Assembly: GCA_009733715.1 (NCBI GenBank)
Contig: WMKJ01000033.1
Span: 47,828-111,827, forward strand
Direction of reading: 5' to 3'
Length of the DNA: 64,000 bases
Source of the DNA: Herpomyces periplanetae
Taxonomy: Eukaryota > Ascomycota > Laboulbeniomycetes > Herpomycetales > Herpomycetaceae
Shown: in pieces, positions 35,694-47,424 of the stretch
Position numbering within the stretch: position 1 is the stretch's first letter
How the letters are laid out: each line of letters starts with the position of its first letter
Made by a program: the position numbers and the translations under genes
The notes under the pieces: generated by a model
Told to the model about the DNA's origin: nothing
The model's database searches: none
Seen by the model: only the letters and a program-made list of their open reading frames with translations

Positions 35694-35850
35694 AACACGA
35701 AAGACGAAGCACCATGTTCCTGTGTCAAGGTGGAATAAACGGGTTGGCTATACACGTATACAATAATCAAGGTGCTGAAGCAGTGGAGGGAAACGGGAAG
35801 AGATAGCGTATGAAAATAATGTAGTGTAAGTCACGAGAACTGAGCATATA

Positions 35851-36969
35851 TCAGTGTTTACACTTATGAGCTAATCGAGTAATAAAGGGTTTCAAGGATG
35901 TAATTTCACGGTGTAATCGAGAGAGTAAATGCTTTCGTTGAAGCCAATCATCAAGATACTTCAAGGAGAATTTCTTAAAGTTTTCAGACAAAGGTTTGTT
36001 TGTCGGGGATGTGGGACAATCTGTAAGCCGTGGGGATGAAGCATAAGGCCTGAGACGAGGCTGAACCAATGGGGCAGAAGGTGAAAAGTGACTATGGTGT
36101 CCAAGAGTTGTACTTGAAGGGCGTCGTTCAAAGCGTCGCAGAGACATTCGAACATCTTGATAACTACGAGGTATCATATTAACAGTAACCGCGAATTTTT
36201 CAAGAGAATTATTATCGTGAACTTGACAGCCTGACGTAACGGCACCATGAGTGAATGAAGGTGAAGAACAGGACTCATCAGACGTTACAGTGGCAAACTG
36301 AGACAAGGTTGTTGACGGTGTTAACAAAGACAACGACGATGTAGGTGATGGAGATGAACTTAGTGATGTAGCCGGCGAATAGTAAACAGGAGCGTGATAT
36401 CGGTTTCGAGTGCGACGGGCGCAGTCTTTGAACCTCGGAAGAGATGAATGTGACTGTTTATGACAACGTTGATGATAATGAAGATTATGAATCGACTGAC
36501 AAGCCTCTTGAGCGTATAAAGCATGATGAGCTCTACGAGCAGCTACTGCGCGAAGTTGTCGCGAAGCAGCAAAATTAGACCAGCGACCAGCGCTTCGACC
36601 TGGGGAATGAGTGCGTACAGGGGTAATACCTGCCGACGTTGAATTGGGAAGATGAGACTGTGGGGTAAATTGATACGGAACCGTCCTAACATGTGGAGAC
36701 GATACATGTAATAACGGGCATTGGGATTCCCGTGAAGGCCTAGACGAAAAGGAGAAATCGGCCGCAGACGGTGTGCATGCCACGGAATATGACGGAGGAA
36801 ATTCGGGTTGCGGATCCCAAGCAGGTGGAAAAGATGTGTAAATCGAAGTAGTGACAGGGCTTACATTAGATGGTGCCCGTGAGAGTATGGTATGGCCATC
36901 AGATGCGTGAAATTGGTAAACAGGGGCCGGGTCCAGCGGCAGAAGAGTTTCGTCAAAATCGTGAGACAT
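35851..36969 (-). CDS. Ser/Pro-rich basic protein of unknown function
   Basis: Single open frame, 372 residues from MSHDFDETLLPLDPAP. I do not recognise a family. The sequence is rich in Ser, Pro, His and Arg, with no membrane segment, and looks largely disordered: there are runs such as SSSPSPTSSLSLL and an Arg/His-rich middle. The only part that looks structured is the C-terminus, SENFKKFSLKYLDDWLQRKH followed by LLSRLHREITSLKPFITRLA, which could form amphipathic helices. The frame is open 63 codons further upstream, but the first ATG giving a polar start is chosen. The length of the open frame makes it likely to be real; a regulatory or nuclear protein is conceivable but unsupported. Confidence 0.55.
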   Translation of the reverse strand: MSHDFDETLLPLDPAPVYQFHASDGHTILSRAPSNVSPVTTSIYTSFPPAWDPQPEFPPSYSVACTPSAADFSFSSRPSRESQCPLLHVSSPHVRTVPYQFTPQSHLPNSTSAGITPVRTHSPGRSAGRWSNFAASRQLRAVAARRAHHALYAQEACQSIHNLHYHQRCHKQSHSSLPRFKDCARRTRNRYHAPVYYSPATSLSSSPSPTSSLSLLTPSTTLSQFATVTSDESCSSPSFTHGAVTSGCQVHDNNSLEKFAVTVNMIPRSYQDVRMSLRRFERRPSSTTLGHHSHFSPSAPLVQPRLRPYASSPRLTDCPTSPTNKPLSENFKKFSLKYLDDWLQRKHLLSRLHREITSLKPFITRLAHKCKH

Positions 36970-38944
36970 ATCGAAGCAACTAGAGTATAATGAGCGGGGA
37001 GTTTGTAGTGCGAAAACAGAATCGAGATAGGTGTATATATATGTGTGAGTATGTGCATGTATAAGCAAGCGTAAGCTGTGCGTGCGTGGGCCGTCAATAA
37101 ACGGAAATGAGAAATATAACAGTGAAGTCGAACTAGCCTGTGATACGCAGACAAGCAAGCGGATGGGAAAGATTAGTTAAACAAGCTTAGTTTATACCAT
37201 GATGTCGTAAATAAACTAAGAAGCTTGCATATGAACAAAGCGGCTAATTGGTCAAGGGGATAAGAACGGAAGAATAAGTAATTGGTGATCCGGGGTAGAA
37301 CATATACCAATAAGTGAACTGAAAACGATAGAAGGTAGACACGAGAAAGTGTATGTAAAAAAGGGTCTAGTATAGACGTTAAAGGTGGGTGAACAAAAGG
37401 CCCAAAGTAAGGTAGGATATAAGTGAATTGGCATAAAGGTAGCCGTTCAGAGAATCCTAAATACGCTATTGGATGTACCAACGGACAAAAGGCAAACAGA
37501 TTTGGCCTGACAACAGTTGAACTAAGGGAAAATCTAAGCTTTGACGTATAGGCGGAACATCAAATGGGGTAGAGTAGGGTATATAGGATTGAGGCCACAC
37601 TTGGCGGTAAAAAGGAAAAATATGATTGAAGAGACCAGAATGAGAATAGGATTAAAACTCATGGAAAGAATGAGCATTGATGAAGGCGGGGTCTGACCGG
37701 GGGGAATGAAGAATATCAAGCGCATGGTTGAGAATGGTAATGTCAACCAGACCGAGTGGACATTTGATTGTGTAAATTTACAAGGCGGCGAAGACGTGAA
37801 AGATGTAAAAGCGACGTTTAGCGTGGCACACGACACTGCCGTGTGCAGGGCAAACACAAGGAACAAGGAATTGCGGGGAAGCACTAGTAGGATGGGTTAT
37901 GTTCGATGAATTGTCTAAGGTTGCGCGATGCTTCTGGTCCGACCATTTGATGGGTAGCACAGCGAAAGATGAGCCAGTCGAAAAATTATGTTGCCATAAT
38001 AGCCATTAAAGTATGCCATCGTTGTGGCATAATTAAGAGCGTGTATAAATTGACAAATTATGCTAACTTTGGCTTATCATTTTAACGTGATCTGTTACAG
38101 ATAATGTGAGCACTGAGTTATCGTGTGCCAATTCTGAATATTTGATGAACCAATGTCTACTGATGCGACTCGTAATGGGTAACCATTAGACAATAGCCAA
38201 AAAAGTTTTTGCACGTCATTATCATGTGTGTTCGCGCTTGCAACTTAATTAAAGTTTTCATAGAAATTGTTAACCCCAAATCAAGAAATAGAATTGTAAA
38301 CTTGTTAACTCAAAATAGACAGTCTGCCTCAACTAGCACTTCCTGCGTTCCAGAGCAATCCAATTCTACAATCGGATTGTTAAACTAGCCAAGCGTTTGA
38401 AACACGGTTCAGCATACTAAAATTTGTCTTCATTAAACCATCATTATACCAAATGGATTGTTTGCTTACCCGTTCCAATCCAAAGATTAACCTTGAAAGA
38501 AATTCCCTGAAGAATGAACAGTACTCCGTAAACGATTCCACTTTTGTTGAACAAATGAATCCATTATATTAACCAATCAGTCTTTCAGTAACTAATTAAC
38601 CACGCAAATCCGACGCGTAAATTCGTCATGGAAATCTTGACGAACAAGAAATATCGTCAAATTCCCACTTTGCTTTGCTTTCCATTTAACAACTTGAAGT
38701 CCGGCCGGAACATTTAGTCTCCGGCACGCGACAACGGCATCGAGCTTAGTCATGGTTCGCTTAATTCAGTGTCACTGACACAGCACGTGCGTGCGGAGCC
38801 GGATGTCCGAGTAGCTCTTGGAAGGAAAAGCTGTGCTTTCACGACACGGATAATTTTGTGAAGTCAAATCAACTTTTGGAATTTTAGAGGATTAGAATTA
38901 ATCACTAGTACTTTGGTAACTTAGGAAACAAGTTAACGGGCATC
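36970..38944. other. 2 kb divergent spacer upstream of eS17
   Basis: No recognisable gene. The left part (37.0-37.9 kb) is purine-rich on the plus strand with unconvincing short frames; 38.1-38.76 kb is AT-rich and C-leaning; the last 180 bp are the eS17 promoter with a CACGTG at 38,784. Confidence 0.5.
38784..38789. promoter_or_regulatory. CACGTG upstream of ribosomal protein eS17
   Basis: About 155 bp before the eS17 start, at a change from C-leaning to G-rich plus strand. Confidence 0.45.
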
Positions 38945-39630
38945 ATGGGTCGCGTTCGTACCAAGGTACGGGGTTTAAATGCCGCACGGTGGTGATTTAT
39001 TCTTGATCAAAGTAAAATTTATTCACACACAAACTTACGCTGATACTATTGATCGAGCACATAGACTGTTAAAAAATCGGCAAAAAGTATAATTGAAAGA
39101 TATTATCCAAAGTTAACGCTGGACTTCGAAACAAACAAGCGTATATGCGATGAGATTGCTGTAATTTCGTCAAAGAGACTGCGTAATAAGGTACTGGTAC
39201 AAATGAGTGACCGAGGAATTGACTGGTATACTAAATATAATGTAATTACTAGATTGCCGGATTTACTACGCATTTAATGCGTCGAATTCAAAGAGGTCCA
39301 GTGCGCGGAATTTCGTTCAAATTACAGGAAGAGGAGCGTGAGCGAAAGGATCAATATGTGCCGGAAATTTCTGCGCTAGACTTCACACAAAACAGCGATA
39401 GTGGACAACTGGACATTGATCCTGATACAAAAAATATGATCCGACACATGGGCGTACGTTTACATATAATTTTGTCCACAAATTTGGCACCATGTTGTTT
39501 TATGTTACCCGCTAACTTATTTTAACATATCGTGTGTATACAGTTCGAAAATCTCTCCGTTAACGTCGTTCCTGTCATTGCGCAGCCCACCATTGACCGC
39601 CGAAGGTTCGCTGACCGCCCGAACCGTTAA
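38945..39630 (+). CDS. RPS17: 40S ribosomal protein eS17
   Basis: Small-subunit ribosomal protein. Exons 38945-38965, 39065-39190, 39253-39453 and 39544-39630 give 144 residues. The first exon encodes only MGRVRTK, the invariant start of eS17. It continues as [61 protein letters not shown] and [19 protein letters not shown], all highly conserved. The last exon ([10 protein letters not shown] to RFADRPNR) is more variable, as usual. All four introns/exon joins are required to recover the family sequence. CACGTG lies in the promoter. Confidence 0.96.
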
Positions 39631-40055
39631 GCTGCTCTTCCACCTTGAAAAGTTTGATATTTTTTACTATCATAATGTTAAACTTCAATTGAAGCTTTTG
39701 AACAGCTTATTCTTTGCGTGCTACATTTTTTCATTTGAGCTTGGAGTGTTGCGGCGCTATTTGATCGTAGACTTTCGAATATATGCCACTCAGTAGTTGG
39801 CGTGTGATATAATTATGATGCTTGAAGCAGACGTTTTATTAGCGTAGGCTAGCGAAAAGACTGCATCAGTAAAAGTCGACCCAAAACCGCCCAAGTATAG
39901 CTGAGTAAATAAGAGTATTCATAAATGTATAATCTTCATGGCTGAGTATAGACGACGAGTGGGAAGGGATAGGTAAGTAATAATCAGTGCGAAATATTAG
40001 ACTAGCCGTGTGGAAAAAGGTTAGCCGGTAATAAGAATTGACGGTTTAAACACAT
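39631..40055. other. Convergent 3' spacer, no gene seen
   Basis: 425 bp between the 3' ends of eS17 and the rhodanese gene; nothing recognisable. Confidence 0.5.
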
Positions 40056-40656
40056 TTACTTACATGCGCGCCAAATTTCTTTATTGTAATCCGAAGTTAA
40101 ATGTTGGTCTTCGCCGAAAAGAGATTGCCAACGGGAAAATCCCCCCGCAAGAATGAGAACTTCCTGATTCATGGGTAGCTAAAAATGAACGGATAATATG
40201 TTAACACGAAAATAACTGGTTAACATAGAAGTAAAAACTGACCAATTTATCTGATATGTCAGGTTGTAGCGTCGAAAGATGTTTCTTGAGACGATTTCGC
40301 TCGGTGAGATAGCGCATAGCAGTGTTGGGTCCGCGTTGTTGACTCAAGCTACAGTGAAAAATAACTGTGGAAAATGGAGCAAGACGGGATACTAATTGCT
40401 GTAGATAGGTAATATCGGAAGTATTATCATTGTAAAGTAAGGAAGCATCAGTAAGATCCTGGTCTGTAGGCTTGACAACTTGATCTAACTGAGAGTGTGG
40501 AAGATGAAGTGAACCACGGATATGACCACCGATATAATCATTATCGCGAACGTCGACAATTGCGATACGAGTTGTTTCCCCCGTTCCGGAATTCAGGCGA
40601 TCTGCTAACTCAGTAGGAGAAATGGTTCCAGGTCGATTAACGTACCCATCTGTCAT
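40056..40656 (-). CDS. Rhodanese/Cdc25-like phosphatase (Ibp1/Ych1/Acr2 type)
   Basis: Single-domain rhodanese of the Cdc25-like class. Exons 40656-40243 and 40178-40056 give 178 residues. The fold is visible as ISPTELADRL, AIVDVRDNDYIGGHIRGSLH (CH2A-like motif) and the active-site loop HCSLSQQRGP, which fits the CX5R phosphatase/arsenate-reductase pattern and the fungal Ibp1 loop in particular. It is completed in exon 2 by VLILAGGFSRWQSLFGED. Related fungal proteins act as small phosphatases, some as arsenate reductases (Acr2). The seven-residue loop favours those over thiosulfate sulfurtransferases, which usually have a six-residue loop. The substrate cannot be told from sequence. Confidence 0.85.
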
Positions 40657-41532
40657 TTTGTACGTGAATAAGATAATTCTTGACGAGACAAATAGCTTAA
40701 ATCACGCATTCACGAGTTAACAATGATTGAACAGTTCAATTCAAGCAGAAGAGTGTACATACACTGACAAAACGTCCTGGAAGAATATTTAGCGATCCAA
40801 AGTATCGCGAATGTGCTTCGTGACGTCTTCATGACATATCGGCCGGCAAAATATTTTGTCCGCATTGGAGTGGAAAGCCAGAGGGATTATGTCAAAATGA
40901 CGTAAATGGTTTAAGTGGGTGGAACGATAGACCGAGCGATGAAATTGAAGTGCGGTGGGGTAAAAGTCCAGAAAGAATATTGAGAAAAGCAAGTTAAACT
41001 AAAATATTAGATGAGTGAAATTAATACGACAACAAAATGATAAAAATCAACAAATATTACACTAATTGAAACATGTAAATCTGATAAGAGTAATCCATCC
41101 TACTTATAAGGCTCAAATAACACTTAATAACCATCCCACCGTAATCCCAATGTGTTTTATCTCAGGAGAATAGTTATCGGAAACGGAGAAATGATTATGC
41201 CGTTGATCACGAGAAGGCGGTTTGGCGTTGGCATTCCGGTCACGATGGATTAAACTAGATTCGGAGCAGAAGACAAATGGTGAACACGCTTGATTTGGTA
41301 TGGCGGATTGAGAAGTTGTGAGCGCGTGTGAAAACGCAGGAATTAATGTGATAAAGCAAGAGGAAAGATTGAGTGAATTACTGATAAATGGTGAGGATTG
41401 AGTGGTGTATGGTGTGTACAATTTATGAGGAACATGTGTACAGTGGAGGATTTTCCCAAGCTGCGAGGGTCGGTCAGGTTTGGAGTACGTATTCAAATAA
41501 GTAAATGGTGAATTTGTTAATTGAGCTTGTGA
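40657..41532. other. Divergent promoter of the rhodanese and EED genes
   Basis: 0.9 kb without a credible gene. A minus-strand open frame at 41113-41496 (127 codons) is low-complexity and matches nothing. Confidence 0.5.
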
Positions 41533-44084
41533 ATGGATATGGCTTATGGTATAATTGACAAAGTTTAACAGGGTTTACGAGATGATTCAATGGGTGTGTT
41601 TTTATCATCAATAAAATAGTGTACAACTACTCATGCTTAATGGAATATTTTAGTTCAACTGTACGATGTTAAATTTTACCCGTACAATGCACCACGACAC
41701 GATCCTGTATTCGCGGTAGTCGGTAGTCGAACGGTTTGTAGAACACGTATAAACCTACAATATACAAAGTCCATTGAGTTCGCTAATGAATGCTTCGAAT
41801 AATCATGTTAGACCATTATATGCCGACCTTCGTGCGATCGGAAAAATTTAATTCAGATTCTTCAAATATTCTATGACGATGAAGTATTTCATGTGATAAA
41901 TGTGCATGTCAACTAAATAACTAATTCGAAATTCTCTTGAACAGAATTGTGTATATCATAGCCTGACCTGGACAAGATTAGAGTTGAATGGTACACTCGA
42001 ACCATTGGTGATAGTTGCAGGCAAACCTCCCAAGATTAAAGTTATATCTGCCCTTAAAGGCGAACTTATTAGCGTATGTACATGCATCATACCCGCATAA
42101 ATGTTCACTTTTCGCATTCTTTCCTACTGGCAAAATTCAACGCAGGAACTGTCATTTATATTACCTTCTTAATTCAATTACACACCCATCCTTCACATTC
42201 TAATCAGCCTTCTCGCCTCTACAGACCCTCATAGGACACGGCCAGGTAAAGTTTCCACCCAAAGATTCTATCACGTGAATTTTGACGTAGGTGAGGCGCA
42301 GTTAATCAACGACTTGGCGATTTCGCCTGTCAAGCCACATGTATTGGCGTCGGCGTCGGCGGATAGTTCGATCCGGCTTTGGGATTTGCGACCGGAATTT
42401 TCAACATCGCCATGTATAGCTGCTTTATCGGGTGAAGGACATGAAAAGGATGTTTTATCAATTGTATGCCAGGCTTTACTTAAGTTTATGGTAAGTTGAC
42501 ACGTCAATGGCTAATGGTAAATGGATTAGGACTTTCATAGTTCAGGGCGGTATTTATTATCTGCAGGAATGGATTGGCGAATTAACCTGGTAAGATTGCT
42601 ATTTATTGCGTGGATGATCCATTAAGAAACAAAATTGACTTTTCATGTACATTAAACTGTGCCATTGTAGTGGATAATATCTGATTTACCCGACAAGTTT
42701 ACCAAACGCCGTTGCTTAAGAATTACGAATCCTCACTTTTCTTCACGAGATGTGCACTCCAATATTGTAGACTGGTAGGTGTGAAGGTATACTGGCGATT
42801 TATAATGGTGTTAACATTTAGTGGGACTTGATTAGCGTTAAATTTTACGGGAATCTGGTATTCTCGCGTTCAGCTAACGAATGTCGGATTGCGCTATGGT
42901 CAATTGTTGGCTTTGATGACTATATTAAAGCGTTCTCATCACATACACATACATGCTGTATTGAGACAGGGAACTCGGGATTTAAATCAAAGCCTACCGA
43001 GCAATATATACGTGATTGTGAGTGCACAAAATGCGTCATTTGTAACGTCTTGCCAGTTCCAAGTTTGGATATGGCACACGGAACTCGATCGGCCTTTAAC
43101 ATTTCAGGCGGACGAAGGCCACGGTCTACTGTAGGACAGGATGGAGAAACAAGCTTTCAAATCCTTATGCTGTTCGATTTACCGCAAAGTGATACATATT
43201 ATGCTCGGTTCAGTATATTCGAGCCAGCATATTCAAGTGAGACTACCGAGAATAAGCGAACAAAAGAAGAACATGATGCGCTTGTCAAGCAGGAAAATAA
43301 TTCTCTTAACGTTAAAGATCAATCTGAAACTTCTGAGACTCGCATTTATACACATCCTATGCTATGTGCAGGAAATGAACGATCAAGATTCTACTTCTGG
43401 GACTTAGACTGTATGGATCGTTGTACAGTGAGCATGGGCAGCTTATTCGTTCCGCTGAAGCGACAGCGTGTAGACGCACTGCCTATCGACAGAATAATGA
43501 CAACGAGTATTACATCAAGAACGTGTGAAGACGTTAAGCACGAACCAACAAATGAAATAGGCGGCAAAAACAATGTAGATGCGGTTCAACATACTAAGGA
43601 TAACGAGAATAATATTGATGAGGAACAGGACAAAGTCGGCCGGAAGTTTCTGTTATACGCTAAGAAGGCGAGTAATAATAACACCAACACTGACAAAACC
43701 GCAAATGAGCAAAAGCAGGGTGGAAGCAACAGTAGTAGTGCAGAACGTGAAAATGTATGGAGGGGAAGCGAACGTATAAGAAGGTCAATGTCCATGACTC
43801 CGCCCATTAATGTGACCGTTAAAACGCTCATGACAGCGAGTACCAAGGGTGGAATAAGTTCTTCATCTGTATCATCTGACACTATATCGCCAATAAATCA
43901 GGATACACAAGGAACGCACAGCGAATCATTAATGGGAGATCCGACGCGCGTGATAACTGCACACCGAGCCGAGACAGTACCCCGAATTGCATTTGTAGTT
44001 AGACAGATAGCGTGGAGTACAGGTGGCGAATGGTGTATAGGAGTGGGAGATTGTGGTGTAATAGCTGTATTTAAACGAGAATGA
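41533..44084 (+). CDS. EED: EED/ESC WD40 protein, Polycomb PRC2 subunit, with long insertion
   Basis: WD40 scaffold of PRC2, which trimethylates histone H3 Lys27. Exons 41654-41733, 41812-41883, 41945-42073, 42225-42245 (21 nt), 42296-42463, 42530-42589, 42671-42774 and 42836-44084 read in frame. They align along EED: LYDVKFYP, FAVVGSRT, ILQIFYDDE-NCVYHSLTW, VIVAGKPPKIKVI, LIGHG, VLASASADSSIRLWD, GHEKDVLSI-DFHSSGRYLL, SAGMDW, FSSRDVHSNIVD-CVKFYGNLVFSRS, FDLPQSDTYYARFS, FYFWDLD, RQIAWSTGGEWCIGVGDCG. The first coding exon is the weak part: 41533-41548 (MDMAY) joins in frame but with an unusual donor GTATAA. With it the protein is 632 residues, against about 440 for human EED. The excess is a disordered insertion of roughly 170 residues between the last two blades, plus a Cys-containing loop. 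Confidence 0.85.
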
Positions 44085-44105
44085 CGAAAGGGTGAACCAG
44101 CGAAA

Positions 44106-46588
44106 TTAATCACGTTTACCCCCGTTAGAGTGAAAGGACGATAACAAGCTCCCACGCCAGTTAAACGACTTTTCCGCATTATCCAGTAAGGAAGATGAAG
44201 AGGGTGAAGAGGATGCAAAAATTGAATGAGAATTATACGGTGAGCGATAGCCGTGATGATGACGACCAAGTCGGAGCAGTGAGAATGACGATGAAAGGTA
44301 ACGCCGCCGGAATGTTGTTAATAAGAAAATAAGTAAGAATAAGAATGAAAAGAAGATCAAAGGATGTCGTGATGCGTAACGTCGACATTTATATATAGTA
44401 CGCACTGGTAAGCTTGCCGTATACTTGGGAGATGGAGTAGCGGTCGAACCAGAAGTTTTGGATAGTATAGCTGAAAGAGTGTCCAATACAGCTCTGGGAT
44501 TTGTTGTTAAACGACCAGAACTCTTAACTGAAGTGTCCCAGAATCTAAAGTTCCATGGATCGTAGATAATAATTGCAGGAGCATCTTCCTGTTGCATTGA
44601 CACAATATTATCACGAGTAGGCGGCAAGTAACCAGCATAGAACGTGGATCCAATCCATTCCGCCCACTTTTCCGAATCAATCCAGGCAAACCGAACTGCT
44701 GATGAAAGTCGATCGGAATCTGCTAGGTTAACGTGAATTTGAAGAGCAGACTCAAGTGCACGCTCGTCTTTGGCCAGCTTGGCCCGATTAATCCGGTTTT
44801 GCTTAACTTTGCGCAAATTATCCAATTGTAATTTAGCCGCGTATTCATCATGTTTAATCCATTCTATAGCTGCTGTCTTGATATCGTGTATCGCTTTATC
44901 AAATTCACCCGTTTCGCTACTTTTTGCCTTGGACAATAGCCCGAGCACTATCAACCGTGGCTTATCAGTGGCTAGAATTTCACTGGAATTACTTTCATCA
45001 ATTTCTGGTACAATGGGTAGCCAAACGCTACGAATCCATTCCATTATTTTGTCAATGTTGCGCATATCCTTTGGAGACGTTTTATCGTAAAACGACCAAA
45101 GGCCATCACGAAGTACCATAAGTCGTGGAGCTGTGAATACTTTGAAACGACGGAATATTCGATAATCCCTGGTTCGAACAAAACGAGCTTTACCCAGTGT
45201 ATAAAGATTCAGTTTTTCAATAATTGCCACGTCTTCTGATGTGACGGCGAAATCATAAAAGTAGATAAATATCACCGGCTCGGATTTCTCCAGCAGGAGC
45301 AGCTCTTCTGAGTAAAGGCTTTCAACACCATCGTTAATTCGAGAAATTTTTGTTGCATAACGGGTCAAACTGTTCAGATCACGTCCACCATCATACTCCA
45401 AGCGTTCATTGCCCTTGACCGTATAAATGGTTGGATACGATTTAACCTTGAAAGTAGAGCATAGGGCTTTCTCTTCGTCACAATTAACTTCGCCGACGTT
45501 TAGCGTATCACGCATGGAACGAGCCAGTCCGAACCAAGCCGGCGCTAGGGCTTGACAATAGCTGCACCATGGTGTGTAAAATTTCACAATCCATGCAAAC
45601 TTGCTTCCGACTACTTTACTCTCAAAATCATCCTTTGTTAAAGCTACCGATTTTCCTTCGGGATTTAACAGGACAAAGGAAAACTGAATACTATCAGAAT
45701 CATGATGTTTGCCGCTGCCAAAGCCATCAAAATCAAAATCAGAATCATCACTACTCCCTATTTCTTCTTCGTAAACTGTCTTGAGATATTCCAGTGCTTC
45801 CTTTTTCTCTTCAGCATACTTTTTGTAGGCAGCATGATCCGGTGAATAAATATCACCAGTTTGGGGAAGTTCAATCTTTTCGTTTCTGTGAATATCCGGT
45901 TTGATAATTTTAATATATTTCTCGACCGTCCTACTATAATCATCAAGCATTGCTATTCCCACAATTTCTTCTTTAATAGATCCTTCATGATAAAGGCGTA
46001 CAGTAGGGTAGGAGGTAATATTCTGATTAGAACACGTTGTACCAAATGCTACGCAGTTAAGTCGTGCAAAGTTGAAGTTAAAATAAGTAGTAAAGTTAAC
46101 CCGTGCTGGATTTGCCTCCCCATTTAGGCTATGGTGCGCAGGAAAGCTCAAAGTTGAATAATACTCGTAAAATGTTTTCCAAGTTGGCGCTAACGACTGA
46201 CAATGATGACAATACGGGGAGAAGAATTCTACCATCCTAATTCAACGTAAAAAGAGTAGAATTGTGAGTAAAGTGTAAATATTTAATTGATATTGTATCT
46301 AACGACTTACCAGTAATCCCGTTTGATTGTATCGTTGAACGAATCCCCACTCAGTTCGGGGATTGGTGGAACGAATATATCGTTAAAGTAAGATCCGTTA
46401 CCATGAGGGCTCATGAGATTTTCAACTTTCAATCCGCCCAAATACTTTTCTGCCTTTTTGTATGCCTCGCTAAGTTTCTCACTTATTTTCATGCCAGGCA
46501 TCGGGGCCGGTGGCACGGAATCCAGCAATGATCCATGAGAAACTGGTAGGCTAGAAAGTCCAAGTAAACCGAACAGTAACCAAAGCAT
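44106..46588 (-). CDS. Membrane-anchored protein disulfide isomerase with two CxxC thioredoxin domains
   Basis: ER oxidoreductase of the fungal PDI-related group (Eps1/TMX3-like). Exon 1 is 46588-46311 and exon 2 is 46236-44106; 802 residues. The N-terminus LWLLFGLLGLSSLPVSHG is a signal peptide; the frame is open further upstream but this ATG gives the proper leader. Thioredoxin domain a carries SPYCHHCQSLAP (Cys102, Cys105) and domain a' carries TPWCSYCQALAP (Cys317, Cys320). Both are dithiol sites, unlike the single active domain of many membrane PDIs. Domains without CxxC follow, then a membrane segment near residue 735 (LIFFSFLFLLIFLLTTF) and a basic, Ser-rich cytosolic tail. There is no KDEL signal, consistent with membrane retention. 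It converges on EED with only 21 bp between stop codons. Confidence 0.88.
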
Positions 46589-47424
46589 TCTGTCTCCTAA
46601 CTGCTCATTAAACAACGTGGTTAAGTTAAATTCTACGCAGGCGAGATTATAACTCGATGCTCGAATCTCATGAGAAGACGTGTCATCCACTCCCTCTTGA
46701 ACAGTTAGATCACTAACACATACAAACAAGTAAGTTCCTTTGACTGCTTGATATCATCAAGCGTAAACGCAACCACCCTTCCGACAAAAGTTCCTCGTCA
46801 AGATAAATTTACTGTTTAAACTTTGGGATAGCCGTCAGAAAATTTAACACGCTTAATCTACTCCCCACTACCTCCTCTCTCAATATACTCGATTACTAAT
46901 CCATTTTGCGACGTAAGGCTGCTTTGCTTAGTCATTTGAATGGGTAATCCAACGTTGGGAAGAAGAAAGGATGAGGGGACAGTAGGCATGCAGATAAATA
47001 GATTAATGCATAGTTGGGATGGTTAGAACGTGCTAAATTTGAAGAGTACTTTTACGATTAGACACTCATTTATGGGGCTAAATTAATTTGTGTAATTTAT
47101 TCTCTGAACATGGAGAAAATTTCTTTTCACGCCTTCACTATTTATAATCTAAACTATCATCATTAATGCACTTAATTCTCACCCATCCAATCCTTGCGCC
47201 CCTTTCCCCCCAAACGTTTGCACCGCCACCTGGTGCCCCTTTTTGCCCCGTTCAATCCCGTGAATGTGTGCACGTGAGTATATGTCACGTGAATTATACT
47301 TGCACGCTTCTTAGGCAGCTTCGCAGATATGATGAGGTATAAGCCGAAATATTATTTTATTAGTTTGGTTTTGTGACAAATATAATAGTTCGACGGCTTT
47401 GGTTAAACGATTCAAACTATCAAA
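46589..47424. other. Divergent promoter of PDI and NDUFA5 genes
   Basis: 0.84 kb with no gene. The segment 47,160-47,270 is strongly C-rich on the plus strand and ends at two CACGTG sites. Confidence 0.55.
47271..47291. promoter_or_regulatory. Two CACGTG sites upstream of NDUFA5
   Basis: CACGTG at 47271-47276 and 47286-47291, each followed by A, 135-155 bp before the NDUFA5 start. The C-rich plus strand on the left ends exactly here. Confidence 0.5.

Noticed and set aside
37534-37909. Opposed 116- and 67-codon open frames
   Set aside because: They overlap each other on opposite strands and resemble no known protein; typical chance frames.
38784-38830. tRNA A-box-like sequence (TGTCCGAGTAGCTCTTGG)
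   Set aside because: No matching B box, acceptor stem or anticodon arm follows; it lies in the eS17 promoter.
41113-41496. 127-codon open frame on the minus strand
   Set aside because: No recognisable domain and no ATG context; lies in the promoter between the rhodanese gene and EED.
42464-42490. Extension of EED exon 5 to the strong donor GTAAGT at 42,491
   Set aside because: It throws the next exon out of frame; donor GTATGC at 42,464 with the acceptor before 42,530 restores the EED sequence DFHSSGRYLLSAGMD.
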